A stretch of 64,000 bases of DNA from Cyanobium sp. FACHB-13342 (GCF_014697415.1 NZ_JACJRT010000001.1:62001-126000); one strand, 5' to 3'; shown: positions 54,518-64,000, counted from the first letter of the stretch. Notes: generated from the letters alone by a model not told the origin. Made by a program: numbers and translations.

Positions 54518-56964
54518 GGGAGCAACCCAGGCGCGCAGCCCAGACTGGCTTCGATCCGGGCCACCTCCAGGCGGGTGGCGATCAGGGCATCGGGGTTGAG
54601 GCTGATCGAATCGATGCCCTCCTCCACCAGAAAGCGGGCGAAATCGGGATAGTCGCTGGGGGCCTGGCCACAGATGCCGATCTTGCGGCCGCAGCGGTGG
54701 GCCGTCTGGATCGCCAGCCGGATCATGGCCTTCACGGTGGGATGGCGCTCGTCGAACAGGTCGGCCACCAACGCGGAATCCCGATCCAGGCCCAGGGTGA
54801 GCTGGGTGAGGTCGTTGGAGCCGATCGAAAAGCCATCGAAGCGCTCGGCAAACGCCTCGGCCCCGACCACATTGCTGGGCAGCTCGCACATCACATACAC
54901 CTCCAAGCCGTTCTCGCCGCGCACCAGGCCGGATCGGGCCATTTCCGCCAGCACCCGGTCCCCCTCCTCCGGGGTGCGGCAGAAGGGCACCATCGGGATC
55001 ACGTTGGTGAGGCCCATCCGGTCGCGCACCCGCCGGAACGCGTGGCATTCCAGGGCAAAGGCCTCGCGGAAATCGGGGGCGTAGTACCGCGATGCCCCCC
55101 GCCAGCCAATCATCGGGTTTTCCTCGCTGGGCTCGAAGGCGCCACCGCCGAGCAGGCGGGCATATTCGTTGCTCTTGAAATCCGAGAAGCGCAGGATCAC
55201 CGGCCTGGGATAAAAGGCCGCCGCAATGCGGGCCATGCCCTGGGCCAACAGGTCCACGTAGTACTCCGCCGGACTGGCATGGCCCGCTGTCAGCCGATTG
55301 ATCTCCTGGCGTTGTCCGGGGTCGGCGACCCGCTCCGGCCGGAGCAGGGCCATGGGATGCACCTTGATGTGGTTGGCGATGATGAACTCCAGCCGGGCCA
55401 GTCCCACCCCGTCGCAGGGGATGGCGGCCAGCTTGAAGGCCTCCTCCGGATTGCCCACATTCATCAGGATCCGGGTGCGGGTGGTGGGCAGGTCGCCGAT
55501 GGCCTGCTCCGTCACCGAAAACGGCAACGTGCCCCGGTAGACCCGGCCCACATCGCCCTCGCAGCAGCTGATCGTGATGGCATCGCCGTCCTGGATGCGG
55601 CGGGTGGCCTCCCCGGTGCCGACGATGGCGGTGAGGCCCATCTCCCGGGCAATGATCGCCGCGTGGCAGGTCCGCCCCCCCTGGTCGGTCACCACACCGC
55701 TGGCCCGCTTGAGGATCGGCTCCCAATCGGGATCGGTGCGCTCGGTGATCAGCAGATCGCCACTCTCGAACCGCTCGATTTCGTCGGGATGGCGAATCAC
55801 CCGGGCCACGCCACTGCTCACGGAGGCGCCGATGGCGCGGCCACTCACCAGGAGCTCCGCCTGGTTGGGCTCCAGGTGCCAGCTGCGCAGCATGGCCTGC
55901 TGCTGCCGCGACTGCACCGTTTCGGGGCGGGCCTGGAGGATGAACAGCTCGCCGCTGAGGCCGTCCTTGGCCCACTCGATGTCCATCGGCGTGGGCTGGC
56001 CTCGCCGGGCGCTGTAGTGGCGCTCGATCCGGCAGGCCCAGCGCGCCAGGGTGAGGCAGTCGTCGTCGCTGAGGGCAAAGCGCTCGCGCTCGGCCTGGGG
56101 CACCGGCTCGTTGTGCACCGGAGCGCCGCCAGCCCCCTCCCCACCTGAAGGCCCAGCTCCGTAAACCATCCGGATCGCCTTGCTGCCCAGCCGCTTGCTG
56201 AGGATCGGCGCGAAGCCCTGCTCCAAGGTGGGCTTGAAGATCAGCACCTCATCGGGATTGACCGCCCCCTGCACCACGTTCTCGCCCAGGCCGTAGGCGG
56301 CGGTGAGCAGCACCGCATCCCGGAAGCCGGTTTCGGTGTCGATGCTGAACATCACGCCGGCGCAGGCTCGATCCGAGCGCACCATGCGCTGCACCCCGAT
56401 CGAGAGGGCCACCTCGAGGTGATCGAAACCGTTCAGTTGGCGGTAGGAGATGGCCCGGTCGGTGAACAGGGAGGCGTAGCAGCGCCGGCAGGCCTCCAGC
56501 AGGGCCTCCTCCCCCTCGATGTGCAGGAAGGTTTCCTGCTGGCCGGCAAAGCTGGCATCGGGGAGGTCTTCAGCGGTGGCGCTGGAGCGCACGGCAACGG
56601 CCGGCAACGTGCCGTCGGGGGCGGCGAGCTGCCGATAGGCCGCCAGGATCGCCTCGGTGAGATCGAGGGGAAGGGTCGCCTCCAGCACCAGCGTGCGGGC
56701 GGCCTTCCCGGCGGCCTGCAGGGCAACGAGATCGTCCGCATCCAAGGCCCCCAGCAGCGCCCGGAGAGGGCCGATCAAGCCATTGGTGTGCAGCAGGTGG
56801 CGGTAGGCGGCGGCGGTGGTGGCAAAGCCGCCCGGTACCCGCACGCCCTCGCTGGCGAGCTCGCGAATCATCTCGCCGAGGGAGGCGTTCTTCCCGCCCA
56901 CATCGGCGATCGCCTCGATGCCCACCGCAGCGAAGGGCACCACCAGGGTTTCCGCAGACAGCAT
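54514..56964 (-). CDS. ppsA: Phosphoenolpyruvate synthase
   Basis: PpsA makes phosphoenolpyruvate from pyruvate and ATP, giving AMP and phosphate. The 816-aa protein has the ATP-grasp N-terminal domain (GGKNASLGEMIREL), the swivelling phosphohistidine domain with catalytic His in GGRTCHAAIIAREM, and the C-terminal PEP/pyruvate barrel ending SLNPDALIATRLEVARIE. The ATG at 56964 matches homologues; the 37-codon extension is rejected. Monocistronic, convergent with the phosphoesterase. Confidence 0.94.
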   Translation of the reverse strand: MLSAETLVVPFAAVGIEAIADVGGKNASLGEMIRELASEGVRVPGGFATTAAAYRHLLHTNGLIGPLRALLGALDADDLVALQAAGKAARTLVLEATLPLDLTEAILAAYRQLAAPDGTLPAVAVRSSATAEDLPDASFAGQQETFLHIEGEEALLEACRRCYASLFTDRAISYRQLNGFDHLEVALSIGVQRMVRSDRACAGVMFSIDTETGFRDAVLLTAAYGLGENVVQGAVNPDEVLIFKPTLEQGFAPILSKRLGSKAIRMVYGAGPSGGEGAGGAPVHNEPVPQAERERFALSDDDCLTLARWACRIERHYSARRGQPTPMDIEWAKDGLSGELFILQARPETVQSRQQQAMLRSWHLEPNQAELLVSGRAIGASVSSGVARVIRHPDEIERFESGDLLITERTDPDWEPILKRASGVVTDQGGRTCHAAIIAREMGLTAIVGTGEATRRIQDGDAITISCCEGDVGRVYRGTLPFSVTEQAIGDLPTTRTRILMNVGNPEEAFKLAAIPCDGVGLARLEFIIANHIKVHPMALLRPERVADPGQRQEINRLTAGHASPAEYYVDLLAQGMARIAAAFYPRPVILRFSDFKSNEYARLLGGGAFEPSEENPMIGWRGASRYYAPDFREAFALECHAFRRVRDRMGLTNVIPMVPFCRTPEEGDRVLAEMARSGLVRGENGLEVYVMCELPSNVVGAEAFAERFDGFSIGSNDLTQLTLGLDRDSALVADLFDERHPTVKAMIRLAIQTAHRCGRKIGICGQAPSDYPDFARFLVEEGIDSISLNPDALIATRLEVARIEASLGCAPGLLP

Positions 56965-57110
56965 CGGACCAGGGCAGCCAACTTGACTTTGGCCCCGTTC
57001 GGCGCCGTTGGGGCAACTGTGAAGCCAGCGCAGCCGGCCGCTCACCCCCTGTCGCGGGCCCGGCTCGGGTGCCACAGTGGGGCGAGCCTTTTCGTCGTCG
57101 AACGGTTTCC

Positions 57111-57551
57111 GTGTCTCGTTCTCCCCTGGCCTGGATCGCAGCCTCCGCCCTTGGCACGACAGCCCTGTTGCTGGGTGCTCCAGCCCTGGCCCAGTCCGGA
57201 GCCGCTGCCGCAGCGGCGGCCAAGCCCGCCTCCCTCGAGACGATGAATGACATGGCCCTGGCCGCCGCCGTCAGCGTCTGTGAGCTGGCGGTGGAGCAAA
57301 AGGTGCCGGTCCAGAACGCGGTCATCTCCAATGCCAAGGCCATCACCTATGTGGTGACCGCAGCCCACGGGGGGCAGATTGCCGGAGCCGGAAAACTGGA
57401 AGCCTCCCAGATCGTCAACGGCACGATTGTGCAGATTGTGGGCCGGGTGAAGCAGGGTTGCTATCCCAAAATCACGGCAGCCGACAAGAAATTCGTCGAC
57501 GAGGTGATCGCCCAGTTCACCGCCCAGGCCAAACAACAGCAGAAGAAGTAA
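57111..57551 (+). CDS. Exported hypothetical protein, 146 aa
   Basis: The protein has a signal peptide (LAWIAASALGTTALLLGA, cleavage near ALAQ) and a conserved helical domain with VSVCELAVEQKVPVQNAVISNAK in the middle and VNGTIVQIVGRVKQGCYPKI near the end, with two cysteines that may pair. Picocyanobacteria share such a small lumen or periplasmic protein, but I know no function. The GTG at 57111 is chosen as it gives a clean signal peptide. It is divergent from ppsA by about 146 bp. Confidence 0.7.
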   Translation: MSRSPLAWIAASALGTTALLLGAPALAQSGAAAAAAAKPASLETMNDMALAAAVSVCELAVEQKVPVQNAVISNAKAITYVVTAAHGGQIAGAGKLEASQIVNGTIVQIVGRVKQGCYPKITAADKKFVDEVIAQFTAQAKQQQKK

Positions 57552-57615
57552 CCCCATCGATCCAATCAGCGGTCGACAGGGAGGTTCGGCCCACTCCAAG
57601 CCAAGCCAATCGCGA

Positions 57616-57822
57616 TCAGTCCTGATCCGGGTTCTCCGGGACGCTCTCGGGGAGCAACTGGGCCAGCAGGCCTGCGGCCATCAGCACGCCCCCCAGGGTC
57701 AGGGCCAATCCCTTGTTGCTGGCAGCGGGTCCGTCACTCCAGACACCGGCCGCCAGGAAGGCTCCCCCCAGCAACAGGGATGGCACCAGCACGATGCCCT
57801 TGGCAGTGCGGTTCAGGCTCAC
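57616..57822 (-). CDS. Small two-helix membrane protein, 68 aa
   Basis: A GTG-initiated frame encodes a protein with two hydrophobic spans (IVLVPSLLLGGAFLAAGVW and ALTLGGVLMAAGLLAQLL) and an acidic tail (PESVPENPDQD). It is a plausible conserved cyanobacterial membrane protein of unknown function. It follows the nuclease-like gene by 22 bp and may be part of the ilvB-led transcript. Confidence 0.6.
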   Translation of the reverse strand: MSLNRTAKGIVLVPSLLLGGAFLAAGVWSDGPAASNKGLALTLGGVLMAAGLLAQLLPESVPENPDQD

Positions 57823-57844
57823 GGGCTCTCAGACAACAGGGGGA

Positions 57845-58213
57845 TCAGGCGCCGACCCTGGCACAGTCGCCGGGGGCGGTGAGGTCAGTTTGGGCCAGAC
57901 CAGCGGCGATCAGGCCGGCGCCCAGGTCGTCAGCCGCGCCAATCTTTTGAACCCGCGCCAACAGCACCCCCTGGTTCTGGCCCATGGGACGCAGGTTGAC
58001 CCGGCTGTGGCGCGGCACCGCCTGACGCAACCAGGCCAGGGCCTGATCCTGCTGGGCCTCCGGCACGGCAATACAGGCCAGTTCGACGGTGTAGCTGCGG
58101 TTCTGATCCCCCAGCTGGAGCAGGGTGGCACCGCGCACCTGCAGCACTTCAGCGGCAGCCGCGACGCCGGGGCACCACAGCAGAACGGCCAGGACAGCCG
58201 CGAACCACCTCAA
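57845..58213 (-). CDS. Exported staphylococcal-nuclease-like domain protein
   Basis: The 122-aa protein has a signal peptide ([19 protein letters not shown]) followed by an SNase-like beta-barrel: [25 protein letters not shown], then VNLRPMGQ and a C-terminal helical part with [10 protein letters not shown]. The Arg/Asp/Glu active-site set of true nucleases is not clearly present, so it may be only a fold relative. Start is probably the TTG at 58213, overlapping the ilvB stop as TTGA; a longer ATG start at 58279 would overlap ilvB more. Confidence 0.6.
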   Translation of the reverse strand: MRWFAAVLAVLLWCPGVAAAAEVLQVRGATLLQLGDQNRSYTVELACIAVPEAQQDQALAWLRQAVPRHSRVNLRPMGQNQGVLLARVQKIGAADDLGAGLIAAGLAQTDLTAPGDCARVGA

Positions 58214-60096
58214 AGCTTGGCGCCACAGCTGGGGCAGAAGAGGTGGGCGCTTTCGGTGGTGCTGCCGCAGGCGTGGCAATGGCGACTGGTGTCGATGGCC
58301 AGTTCAGGGTGGCTGGGCAGGCCCACCATCTGGGCATTGCTGGCACCCGGCGGCACCATCGGGTAGCAGTTTTCGTTGCGGCGCACCTTCACATCAATGA
58401 AGGCGGGTCCGGGATGGTCGAGGGCCTCCTGAAGCTGCTGGCGCAGGGTGGATCGCTCTTCGATGCACACCCCCCGAACCCCAAACGCCTCGGCCAGGGC
58501 AGCGAAATCAGGCATGCCGCCCGTCATCTCCGAGGCGGAATAGCGCTCGCCGTAGAAACTTTCCTGCCACTGGCGCACCATGCCCTGCCAGCCGTTGTTG
58601 AGCACCACCACCTTCACCGGCAGGTTGTACTGGCTGAGGGTGCCCAGCTCCTGGATGTTCATCAGGATGCTGGCGTCGCCGGCGACGCAGATCACCTGTT
58701 CGCCAGGGAAGGCGGTCTGCACGCCCATGGCGGCGGGCATGCCGAAGCCCATCGTGCCCAGGCCAGCCGAACTGATCCAGCGGCGGGGGCCGTTGTGGAG
58801 GAACTGGGCCGCCCACATCTGATGCTGCCCCACATCGGTGGTGTAGAAGGCATCGGGAGCCAGCTCCCGCAGGGCCACAACCACCTCCTGGGGGGCGATT
58901 TCCCCTTCCGGTGCCGGCACCACCAGGGGATAGTGCTGCTTCCAGGTGTCGATGCGCTGCAACCAGGCCTCGGTGCGACCCTCCGAGTTGTCCTGGGCCG
59001 ACGCGGCCAGCAGGGCCTCGAGGGCAGCCTGCACATCGGCCACGAGCGCCACATCCGGCAGGCGCGTCTTGCCCATCTCGGCCGCATCGATGTCGATGTG
59101 GATCACCTGGGCCCGGGGGGCGAAGCCATCCAGGCGGCCCGTGACCCGGTCGTCGAAGCGGGCACCGGCGGCGATCAGCAGATCGCATTCGGTGACGGCG
59201 AAATTGGCATAGGCGGTGCCGTGCATGCCGAGCATGCCCACCGACTGGGGATGTTTCTCATCGAAGGCCCCTTTGCCCATCAAGGTGGTGGTGACAGGCA
59301 GCCGGAAGCGCTCCGCCAATTGCTTCACCGCGGCGTGGGCCCCGCTGCTGATGGCACCACCGCCCACGTAGAGGAGCGGACGCCGCGCCTGACGGATCAG
59401 GGCCAGGGCAGCCGCCACCGCAGCGGGATCCGGACTGACCGGCAGCTTGAAACCGGCAGGGATGGCCGTGCCTGGGGCCACCGGGGTGTAGTCAAATTCC
59501 TCCAGCCCCACATCCTTGGGCACGTCGATCAACACCGGGCCCGGGCGGCCACTGGCGGCAATCAGGAAGGCCTCGGCCACGATCCGACCGATGTCGCGGG
59601 GATCGCGCACCACCCAGGAGTGTTTCACGATCGGCAGGGTGATGCCGAAGATGTCGGTTTCCTGGAAGGCGTCGGTGCCGATCGCCGCCCGGGGCACCTG
59701 ACCGGTGATCACCACCATGGGCACCGAATCCATCTGGGCGGTGGCGATGCCGGTCACCAGGTTGGTGGCGCCGGGGCCGGAGGTGCCGAAGCACACGCCC
59801 ACCTGGCCGGTGGCCCGGGCGTAGGCATCGGCCGCATGGGTGCCGCCCTGCTCGTGGCGCACCAGGATGTGCTTGAGCCAGCCGCGGGACTCCGCCTTGT
59901 GCAGCTCGTCGTAAATGGGCAGGATCGCCCCGCCGGGGTAGCCAAAAATGTGCTTCACCCCATGGCGGTGGAGCGCGTCCATCAGGGCGTATCCACCGTT
60001 CACCCGTTGGGGTGCGGTGCCGTCAGCGGCGGAGCCGGCGCCACTCGAGGTGGCCGGGGCGGACAGGGCCGCAGGTGTGAGGGGCGTCAGCGTCAC
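58210..60096 (-). CDS. ilvB: Acetolactate synthase large subunit with C-terminal zinc ribbon
   Basis: IlvB is the thiamine-diphosphate enzyme making acetolactate for branched-chain amino acids. The 628-aa protein has the catalytic Glu region in [19 protein letters not shown], the FAD/ThDP core and the ThDP motif [12 protein letters not shown]. Unusually it ends in [23 protein letters not shown] (given here in pieces): Cys607, Cys610, Cys621 and Cys624 form a C-x2-C...C-x2-C zinc-ribbon pattern. The frame starts with a GTG at 60096, with a Pro/Thr-rich leader before the catalytic domain. The stop overlaps the nuclease-like gene start (TTGA). Confidence 0.92.
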   Translation of the reverse strand: MTLTPLTPAALSAPATSSGAGSAADGTAPQRVNGGYALMDALHRHGVKHIFGYPGGAILPIYDELHKAESRGWLKHILVRHEQGGTHAADAYARATGQVGVCFGTSGPGATNLVTGIATAQMDSVPMVVITGQVPRAAIGTDAFQETDIFGITLPIVKHSWVVRDPRDIGRIVAEAFLIAASGRPGPVLIDVPKDVGLEEFDYTPVAPGTAIPAGFKLPVSPDPAAVAAALALIRQARRPLLYVGGGAISSGAHAAVKQLAERFRLPVTTTLMGKGAFDEKHPQSVGMLGMHGTAYANFAVTECDLLIAAGARFDDRVTGRLDGFAPRAQVIHIDIDAAEMGKTRLPDVALVADVQAALEALLAASAQDNSEGRTEAWLQRIDTWKQHYPLVVPAPEGEIAPQEVVVALRELAPDAFYTTDVGQHQMWAAQFLHNGPRRWISSAGLGTMGFGMPAAMGVQTAFPGEQVICVAGDASILMNIQELGTLSQYNLPVKVVVLNNGWQGMVRQWQESFYGERYSASEMTGGMPDFAALAEAFGVRGVCIEERSTLRQQLQEALDHPGPAFIDVKVRRNENCYPMVPPGASNAQMVGLPSHPELAIDTSRHCHACGSTTESAHLFCPSCGAKL

Positions 60097-60125
60097 GGCT
60101 GCGACAGGCCAATCACCTTGGCTGG

Positions 60126-60716
60126 TTAACGGACTACGGCAACCCTAGGTGCCGGTGGGGCTTTTGGCGCGGTGCCGCGGGCCGCTTGTTGGCGCCGGCC
60201 GGCGGCCATGGCCCGCAGAATCTGGGCCGGATCCAGCCAGCGGCCGCCATGGCGCATGCCCCAGTGCAGATGGGGCCCGGTGGTGCGGCCGCTCATGCCC
60301 ACATGGCCGATCAGTTGGCCGGTCCGCAGGCGCTGGCCCTGGCGCAGCAGCACCGGGCCACTGCTGTAGATCCCTCCGGCTGCAGAGCCCGAGAGGTGGC
60401 AATAGATGTGCTCGTAGTTGCCGGAGCGGATCACCAGACCGACGCCACAGGCGCCGTCATGGATCACGTCCTGCACCACCCCGGCCCACCAGTTCCGGAT
60501 GGGCGAGCCCATGGGGGCGGCGATGTCGAGACCGTAGTGGGGCTCCACCCGTCCCCAGGGCCCGGTGCGGGTGCCGAAGTGGCTGGTGTAGGCCTGAAAG
60601 GTCGTCACCGGGAAGACCCCCATCTGCCAGCGGCTCTGGGCGACCGCCGAGGAGCTGGACAGCTGCAAGGCCGCCAGTCCAGCCAGCCCCCAGCGTTTAA
60701 AGCAGGCCCAGCGCAT
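60126..60716 (-). CDS. M23 family peptidase (LytM-like)
   Basis: The 196-aa secreted protein has a signal peptide (cleavage near SAVAQ) and a LytM endopeptidase domain with zinc ligands His60 and Asp64 (EPHYGLD) and His151 in the HLH motif (GPHLHWG). It should cut peptidoglycan cross-bridges or act as a LytM regulator; the metal site looks complete. It overlaps the hemH 3' end by 20 bp on the same strand. Confidence 0.88.
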   Translation of the reverse strand: MRWACFKRWGLAGLAALQLSSSSAVAQSRWQMGVFPVTTFQAYTSHFGTRTGPWGRVEPHYGLDIAAPMGSPIRNWWAGVVQDVIHDGACGVGLVIRSGNYEHIYCHLSGSAAGGIYSSGPVLLRQGQRLRTGQLIGHVGMSGRTTGPHLHWGMRHGGRWLDPAQILRAMAAGRRQQAARGTAPKAPPAPRVAVVR

Positions 60717-61872
60717 GGAGCGGTCCCCGTCCGCTGATCAGCTCCAGCAGGAAAGCGGAAAAACCCACCATCGCCAAGCGCCCGTTCCAAACCTCGGAGC
60801 TGTTGTTCCAGCCCCAGGCCCACTTGTCCTGGGGATAGAGCTTCACCTTGGTGGGCAACTCCGCCGCCTGATCGAGGTTCACCTCCGGTCCCTCCAGGGC
60901 ATGCTGCACCAGGTCGGCCAGGCCGTGGATGAAGGCGGGGGTGGTGTCCAGAGCCGGAACCCGGCGGAAATTGATGATGCCAGCTTCGGTGGCAATTTCC
61001 CGGTATTCGATGTCGATTTCTTCGAGCGTTTCGATGTGCTCGCTGACGAAACTGATCGGCACCACCACCAGATCGGTCACGCCCGCCGCCCCCAGCTCCT
61101 GCAGGGCGTCGTCGGTGTAGGGCTTGAGCCACTCCACCGGCCCCACCCGACTCTGGTAGGCCAGGGTGAAGGGGTTGGGATGGCCGAGATCGCGCTCCAG
61201 CCGCTCCATGATCAGGCGCGCGCAGGCTTCGATCTCCTGCTGATAGGGATCACCGGCCTCCTCCACATAGCTCTTGGGCACGCCATGGGCGCTGAAGAAC
61301 ACATGGGCCGTGGCCGGTTCAGGACAAGCCTGGATCTCCTTGGCGATCAGGCCGGCCATGGCGCCGATGTAGCCGGGATCGTCGTAGTAACTGCGGATGC
61401 AGCGGATCGGCAAGCGTGAAAAGCCGGTGTCGGCCTGACGCAGGCGCTGCAGCTCGCGGAAGCTCGAACCGCTGGTGCTGATCGAGAAGTGGGGATAGAG
61501 GGGCAGCACCACCACCGCATCCACCCCGTCGGCCTTGATGTCGGCCACGGCCGATTCGGTGAACGGATGCCAGTAGCGCATGGCCACGTAGCTGGTGGCC
61601 TCGATCCCCCGGGACCGCAGTTCGCTCTGCAGTTCACGGGCCTGCTGCTCGGTGATCCGGCGCAGCGGCGAACCACCGCCAATCGAGCGATAGGCCTCCT
61701 GGGATTTTCCGGCCCGCAGGCTGCTGATCAGCCAGGCCAGGGGCTTCTGCAGGGCCGGATTGGGCAGCCGGATGATCTCCGGATCGGAAAACAGGTTGTA
61801 GAGAAACGGACCGACGTCCTGGATCCGCTCGGGCCCCCCGAGGTTCAGCAGCAGCACGCCAACCTTGGCCAT
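60697..61872 (-). CDS. hemH: Ferrochelatase with C-terminal chlorophyll-binding tail
   Basis: HemH inserts iron into protoporphyrin IX. The 391-aa protein has the class I ferrochelatase core ([18 protein letters not shown] at the start, catalytic His in SAHGVPKSY, and [14 protein letters not shown]). From about residue 350 it carries a hydrophobic tail with a CAB/HLIP-type motif, [12 protein letters not shown], in one transmembrane helix. Such tails are found in cyanobacterial and chloroplast ferrochelatases and bind pigment. The M23 gene follows with an overlap. Confidence 0.95.
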   Translation of the reverse strand: MAKVGVLLLNLGGPERIQDVGPFLYNLFSDPEIIRLPNPALQKPLAWLISSLRAGKSQEAYRSIGGGSPLRRITEQQARELQSELRSRGIEATSYVAMRYWHPFTESAVADIKADGVDAVVVLPLYPHFSISTSGSSFRELQRLRQADTGFSRLPIRCIRSYYDDPGYIGAMAGLIAKEIQACPEPATAHVFFSAHGVPKSYVEEAGDPYQQEIEACARLIMERLERDLGHPNPFTLAYQSRVGPVEWLKPYTDDALQELGAAGVTDLVVVPISFVSEHIETLEEIDIEYREIATEAGIINFRRVPALDTTPAFIHGLADLVQHALEGPEVNLDQAAELPTKVKLYPQDKWAWGWNNSSEVWNGRLAMVGFSAFLLELISGRGPLHALGLL

Positions 61873-61976
61873 GCCTTCGTTCCGTGCAGCTCAGGGAGAG
61901 CAGGAGCGTAACGCTGCCACCTCGCCTCTAGCGGCATCGGCCCAGGATCGATAAGGTCGGGCCCTGTGCAAAGCCC

Positions 61977-63224
61977 ATGGCAAGCGGAGCTGGGGAGCCC
62001 GATCTGGAGGGAATGGCGGAGCCGGTCAGCCCGCAGACCATCCAGGCCCGCCTGGCCCAGGAGAACGGCCAACTGGCGGCGGCTGGAATTGCGCTGCGGC
62101 TGGAGCTACGCGGCCAGCGGCTGGGGCTGCGCGGCCCCCTGCCCTGCCGGCGGGGATCCGGGGGCCATCGGGTCCAACGCATCAGCCTGGGGCTGAATGC
62201 CGATGGGGCCGGGGTGGACCGGGCCAGGGAGCGGCTCAAGGAGGTGGTGCGCCAGTTGCAGCAGGGACGGTTCGACTGGTCGGAGTGGGGCCGCCGCAGC
62301 CCGGCCGTTCCCCGGCGGATGGCCAGCCCCCCCGCGGATCCCCTGGGGTTGGCGAGCTTCCAAACCGCCTTCTTCGCCGACCCCCGTCGGCGCCGCAACC
62401 CAGCCGGCTGCCGCACCACCTGGACCGGCGCCTACCGCCCCTACCTGCGGCGGCTGGCGGCGATGGCCCAGGAGCGGGGGCAACCGATGGGGCTCCCCCT
62501 GCTGGACGCTGTGTTGGAGAGCTACCCCCCCACCAGCCGCGGGCGCCAGCAATGCGGCATCGCCCTGGCCGCCCTGGCCCGCCACTTGGGTGAACCCCTC
62601 CCCGACGACTGGAGCGTTCGGGCGGCGGGCTACGGCCTGCACGCCGCCCAGTTCAGGCGCCTGCCCGGCGATCCCCAGATCCTCGCCCTGGTGGAGCAGA
62701 TCCCCAACCCGGCCTGGCGGCTGGCCTACGGCCTGATGGCCACCTACGGCCTGCGCAACCACGAGGTGTTTTTCTGCGACCTGTCCGCCCTGGCCCCCGG
62801 CGGCGACCGGGTGATCCGGGTGCTGCCCACCAGCAAGACGGGCGAACACCAGGTGTGGCCCTTCCAGCCGGAATGGGTGGACCACTTTGGCCTGGAGCAG
62901 CTGGGTGCCCTCCAGCCCCCCCTGCCGCCGGTGACCACCGACCTGCGCCGCACCACCCTGCAGCAGGTGGGCCGGCGGGTGGCCGAGCAGTTTCGCCGCT
63001 ACGCCCTGCCGATCACGCCCTACGACCTGCGCCATGCCTGGGCCGTGCGCACCATTCACATCGGGCTGCCCGACACGGTGGCGGCGCGGATGATGGGCCA
63101 CTCAGTGGCGATCCACACCCGCACCTACCACCACTGGATCACCCGCCGGGACCAGCAACAGGCCGTGGATGCGGCCCTCTCGCGCCGCCGCCAGAGTGGG
63201 GACCCTGCCCTAGCCGTCCCGTGA
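61977..63224 (+). CDS. Tyrosine recombinase (site-specific integrase family)
   Basis: The 415-aa protein has the catalytic-domain residues of a tyrosine recombinase: Arg260 (YGLRNHE), Lys287 (TSKTGEH), Arg352 in the box YDLRHAWAVR with Tyr349 where many have His, His375 (MMGHS) and nucleophile Tyr384 (TRTYHHW). The N-terminal part is a helical core-binding domain. No phage or plasmid genes surround it, and it is coupled to cobO by a GTGA overlap, which argues for a fixed cellular role, such as a divergent Xer protein. An ATG at 62013 is an alternative start. Confidence 0.8.
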   Translation: MASGAGEPDLEGMAEPVSPQTIQARLAQENGQLAAAGIALRLELRGQRLGLRGPLPCRRGSGGHRVQRISLGLNADGAGVDRARERLKEVVRQLQQGRFDWSEWGRRSPAVPRRMASPPADPLGLASFQTAFFADPRRRRNPAGCRTTWTGAYRPYLRRLAAMAQERGQPMGLPLLDAVLESYPPTSRGRQQCGIALAALARHLGEPLPDDWSVRAAGYGLHAAQFRRLPGDPQILALVEQIPNPAWRLAYGLMATYGLRNHEVFFCDLSALAPGGDRVIRVLPTSKTGEHQVWPFQPEWVDHFGLEQLGALQPPLPPVTTDLRRTTLQQVGRRVAEQFRRYALPITPYDLRHAWAVRTIHIGLPDTVAARMMGHSVAIHTRTYHHWITRRDQQQAVDAALSRRRQSGDPALAVP

Positions 63225-63922
63225 GCCAGCCCCCAGCCGATCCCTCCGAAGCCCCAGCGGCGGCCACAGCCCTGGATGCGGTGGCCGCCGAACTCGGCCC
63301 CGGCGGTGACCTGGCCCCGGAGGGGGATGCCGATGGCTACCGCCGCCGCATGGCCCGGCGCAAGGAGGTCCAGCAGCAGCGGGTGGGCGAACGCAATCTG
63401 GAAAAGGGCCTGGTGCTGGTGTTCACCGGCGACGGCAAGGGCAAAACCACCGCCGCCCTCGGGCTGGTGCTGCGCACCCTGGGCCACGGCGACGCGGTGG
63501 CGGTGGTGCAGTTCATCAAGGGGGGCTGGCAGCCCGGCGAAGCCAAGGCCCTAGACCTCTTTGGCGATGCCCTGGCGTGGCATGCCCTCGGCGAAGGCTT
63601 CACCTGGGAAACCCAGGACCGGGAGCGGGATCGGGCCCTGGTCCAGGCCGCCTGGGAGCAATCCTGTCGCTATCTGGCGGACCCTAGCCGCAAGCTGGTG
63701 GTGCTTGACGAGGTGAACGTGGCCCTCAAGCTCGGCTATCTCGCCCTGGAGCAGGTGCTCGAGGGCCTGGCCCTGCGTCCCGAGCTCACCCATGTGGCCC
63801 TCACCGGCCGCGGGGCACCGCCGGGCCTGGTGGAGCGGGCCGACCTGGTGACCGAGATGAAACTGGTGCGCCACCCCTTCCGGGAACAGGGGGTGAAGGC
63901 CCAGCGGGGCATCGAGTTCTAG
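63221..63922 (+). CDS. cobO: Cob(I)yrinic acid a,c-diamide adenosyltransferase
   Basis: CobO adds the adenosyl group to the corrin cobalt in vitamin B12 (or pseudo-B12) synthesis. The 233-aa P-loop protein has VFTGDGKGKTTAALGL (Walker A), VVQFIKGGW and VVLDEVNVAL (Walker B). An N-terminal extension of about 50 residues precedes the core; the region RKEVQQQRVGERNLEKGLV is shared with homologues. The GTG start overlaps the recombinase stop (GTGA), indicating coupled translation. Confidence 0.92.
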   Translation: MSQPPADPSEAPAAATALDAVAAELGPGGDLAPEGDADGYRRRMARRKEVQQQRVGERNLEKGLVLVFTGDGKGKTTAALGLVLRTLGHGDAVAVVQFIKGGWQPGEAKALDLFGDALAWHALGEGFTWETQDRERDRALVQAAWEQSCRYLADPSRKLVVLDEVNVALKLGYLALEQVLEGLALRPELTHVALTGRGAPPGLVERADLVTEMKLVRHPFREQGVKAQRGIEF

Positions 63923-63929
63923 GCCCCGT

Positions 63930-64000
63930 TCAGCCCAGGTCGTCCTGGAGCTGGGCCAGGGCGCTCACCAGCACGGTGAGACCCGTCACCAGCACCGCCC
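63930..64000 (-). CDS. 3' end of an unidentified protein, cut by the window edge
   Basis: Read on the minus strand, the last 22 codons before a TGA stop (63930-63932) are visible, giving AVLVTGLTVLVSALAQLQDD plus LG. The hydrophobic stretch suggests a terminal membrane span followed by a short acidic tail. Codon usage fits the region. It converges with cobO with only seven bases between stops. No family can be named from this piece. Confidence 0.5.
   Translation of the reverse strand, partial: AVLVTGLTVLVSALAQLQDDLG

Overview
The window is GC-rich, densely packed chromosomal DNA from an alpha-cyanobacterium, most likely a Cyanobium or freshwater/brackish Synechococcus relative. The evidence is a Form IA RuBisCO with cso-type (alpha) carboxysome genes, the photosystem I peptide PsaM, light-dependent protochlorophyllide reductase, a cyAbrB regulator, the aar/ado alkane pair, and an sbtA-sbtB bicarbonate transporter beside the carboxysome genes. 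No phage, insertion sequence or CRISPR array was seen. The species assignment is inference.

Layout. 1-8 kb is the least conserved part: a multi-PAS diguanylate cyclase, a membrane desaturase, DUF6629 and tandem DUF305 proteins, tRNA-Pro(TGG), a cupin, and several small unassigned genes, one of them behind a promoter with a LexA-like box. 8-18 kb holds housekeeping genes: ridA, an ABC ATPase, gloB, hisG, an MsbA-type exporter, an alpha/beta hydrolase, a GNAT acetyltransferase, a TIGR04283/TIGR04282 glycosyltransferase pair, an HtrA-type protease and dnaA.

18.7-35.8 kb is a nearly continuous CO2-concentrating-mechanism island on the minus strand. In transcription order it reads csoS1D, (rdgB on the plus strand), sbtA, sbtB, csoS1A, cbbL, cbbS, csoS2, csoSCA, csoS4A, csoS4B, csoS1E, a bacterioferritin-like gene, ndhF4, ndhD4, chpX, acRAF and cbbX. 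The genes cover bicarbonate import (SbtA and its PII-like regulator SbtB), CO2 uptake and hydration (NDH-1 with ChpX), shell (CsoS1A, S1D, S1E, S4A, S4B), scaffold (CsoS2), carbonic anhydrase (CsoSCA), RuBisCO (CbbL, CbbS), and its assembly and reactivation (acRAF, CbbX).

36-51 kb holds photosynthesis and metabolism genes: por, psaM, a CRR6-like NDH-1 assembly factor, TauE, a lipoate-ligase-like protein, a site-2 protease with CBS domains, trpF, then folE, an SDR, accA, aar and ado, a creatininase-family protein, and an S1-domain/Tab2/PgeF run. 51-64 kb holds cyAbrB, an FAD oxidoreductase, a Tat-exported phosphoesterase, phosphoenolpyruvate synthase, ilvB with a C-terminal zinc ribbon, an M23 peptidase, ferrochelatase with a chlorophyll-binding tail, a tyrosine recombinase and cobO.

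Genes are very tightly packed: several neighbours overlap by ATGA, GTGA or TTGA, and four convergent pairs share a four-base palindromic or near-palindromic double stop. Start codons were chosen by homologue-like N-termini, Shine-Dalgarno spacing or coupling. They are uncertain where stated.
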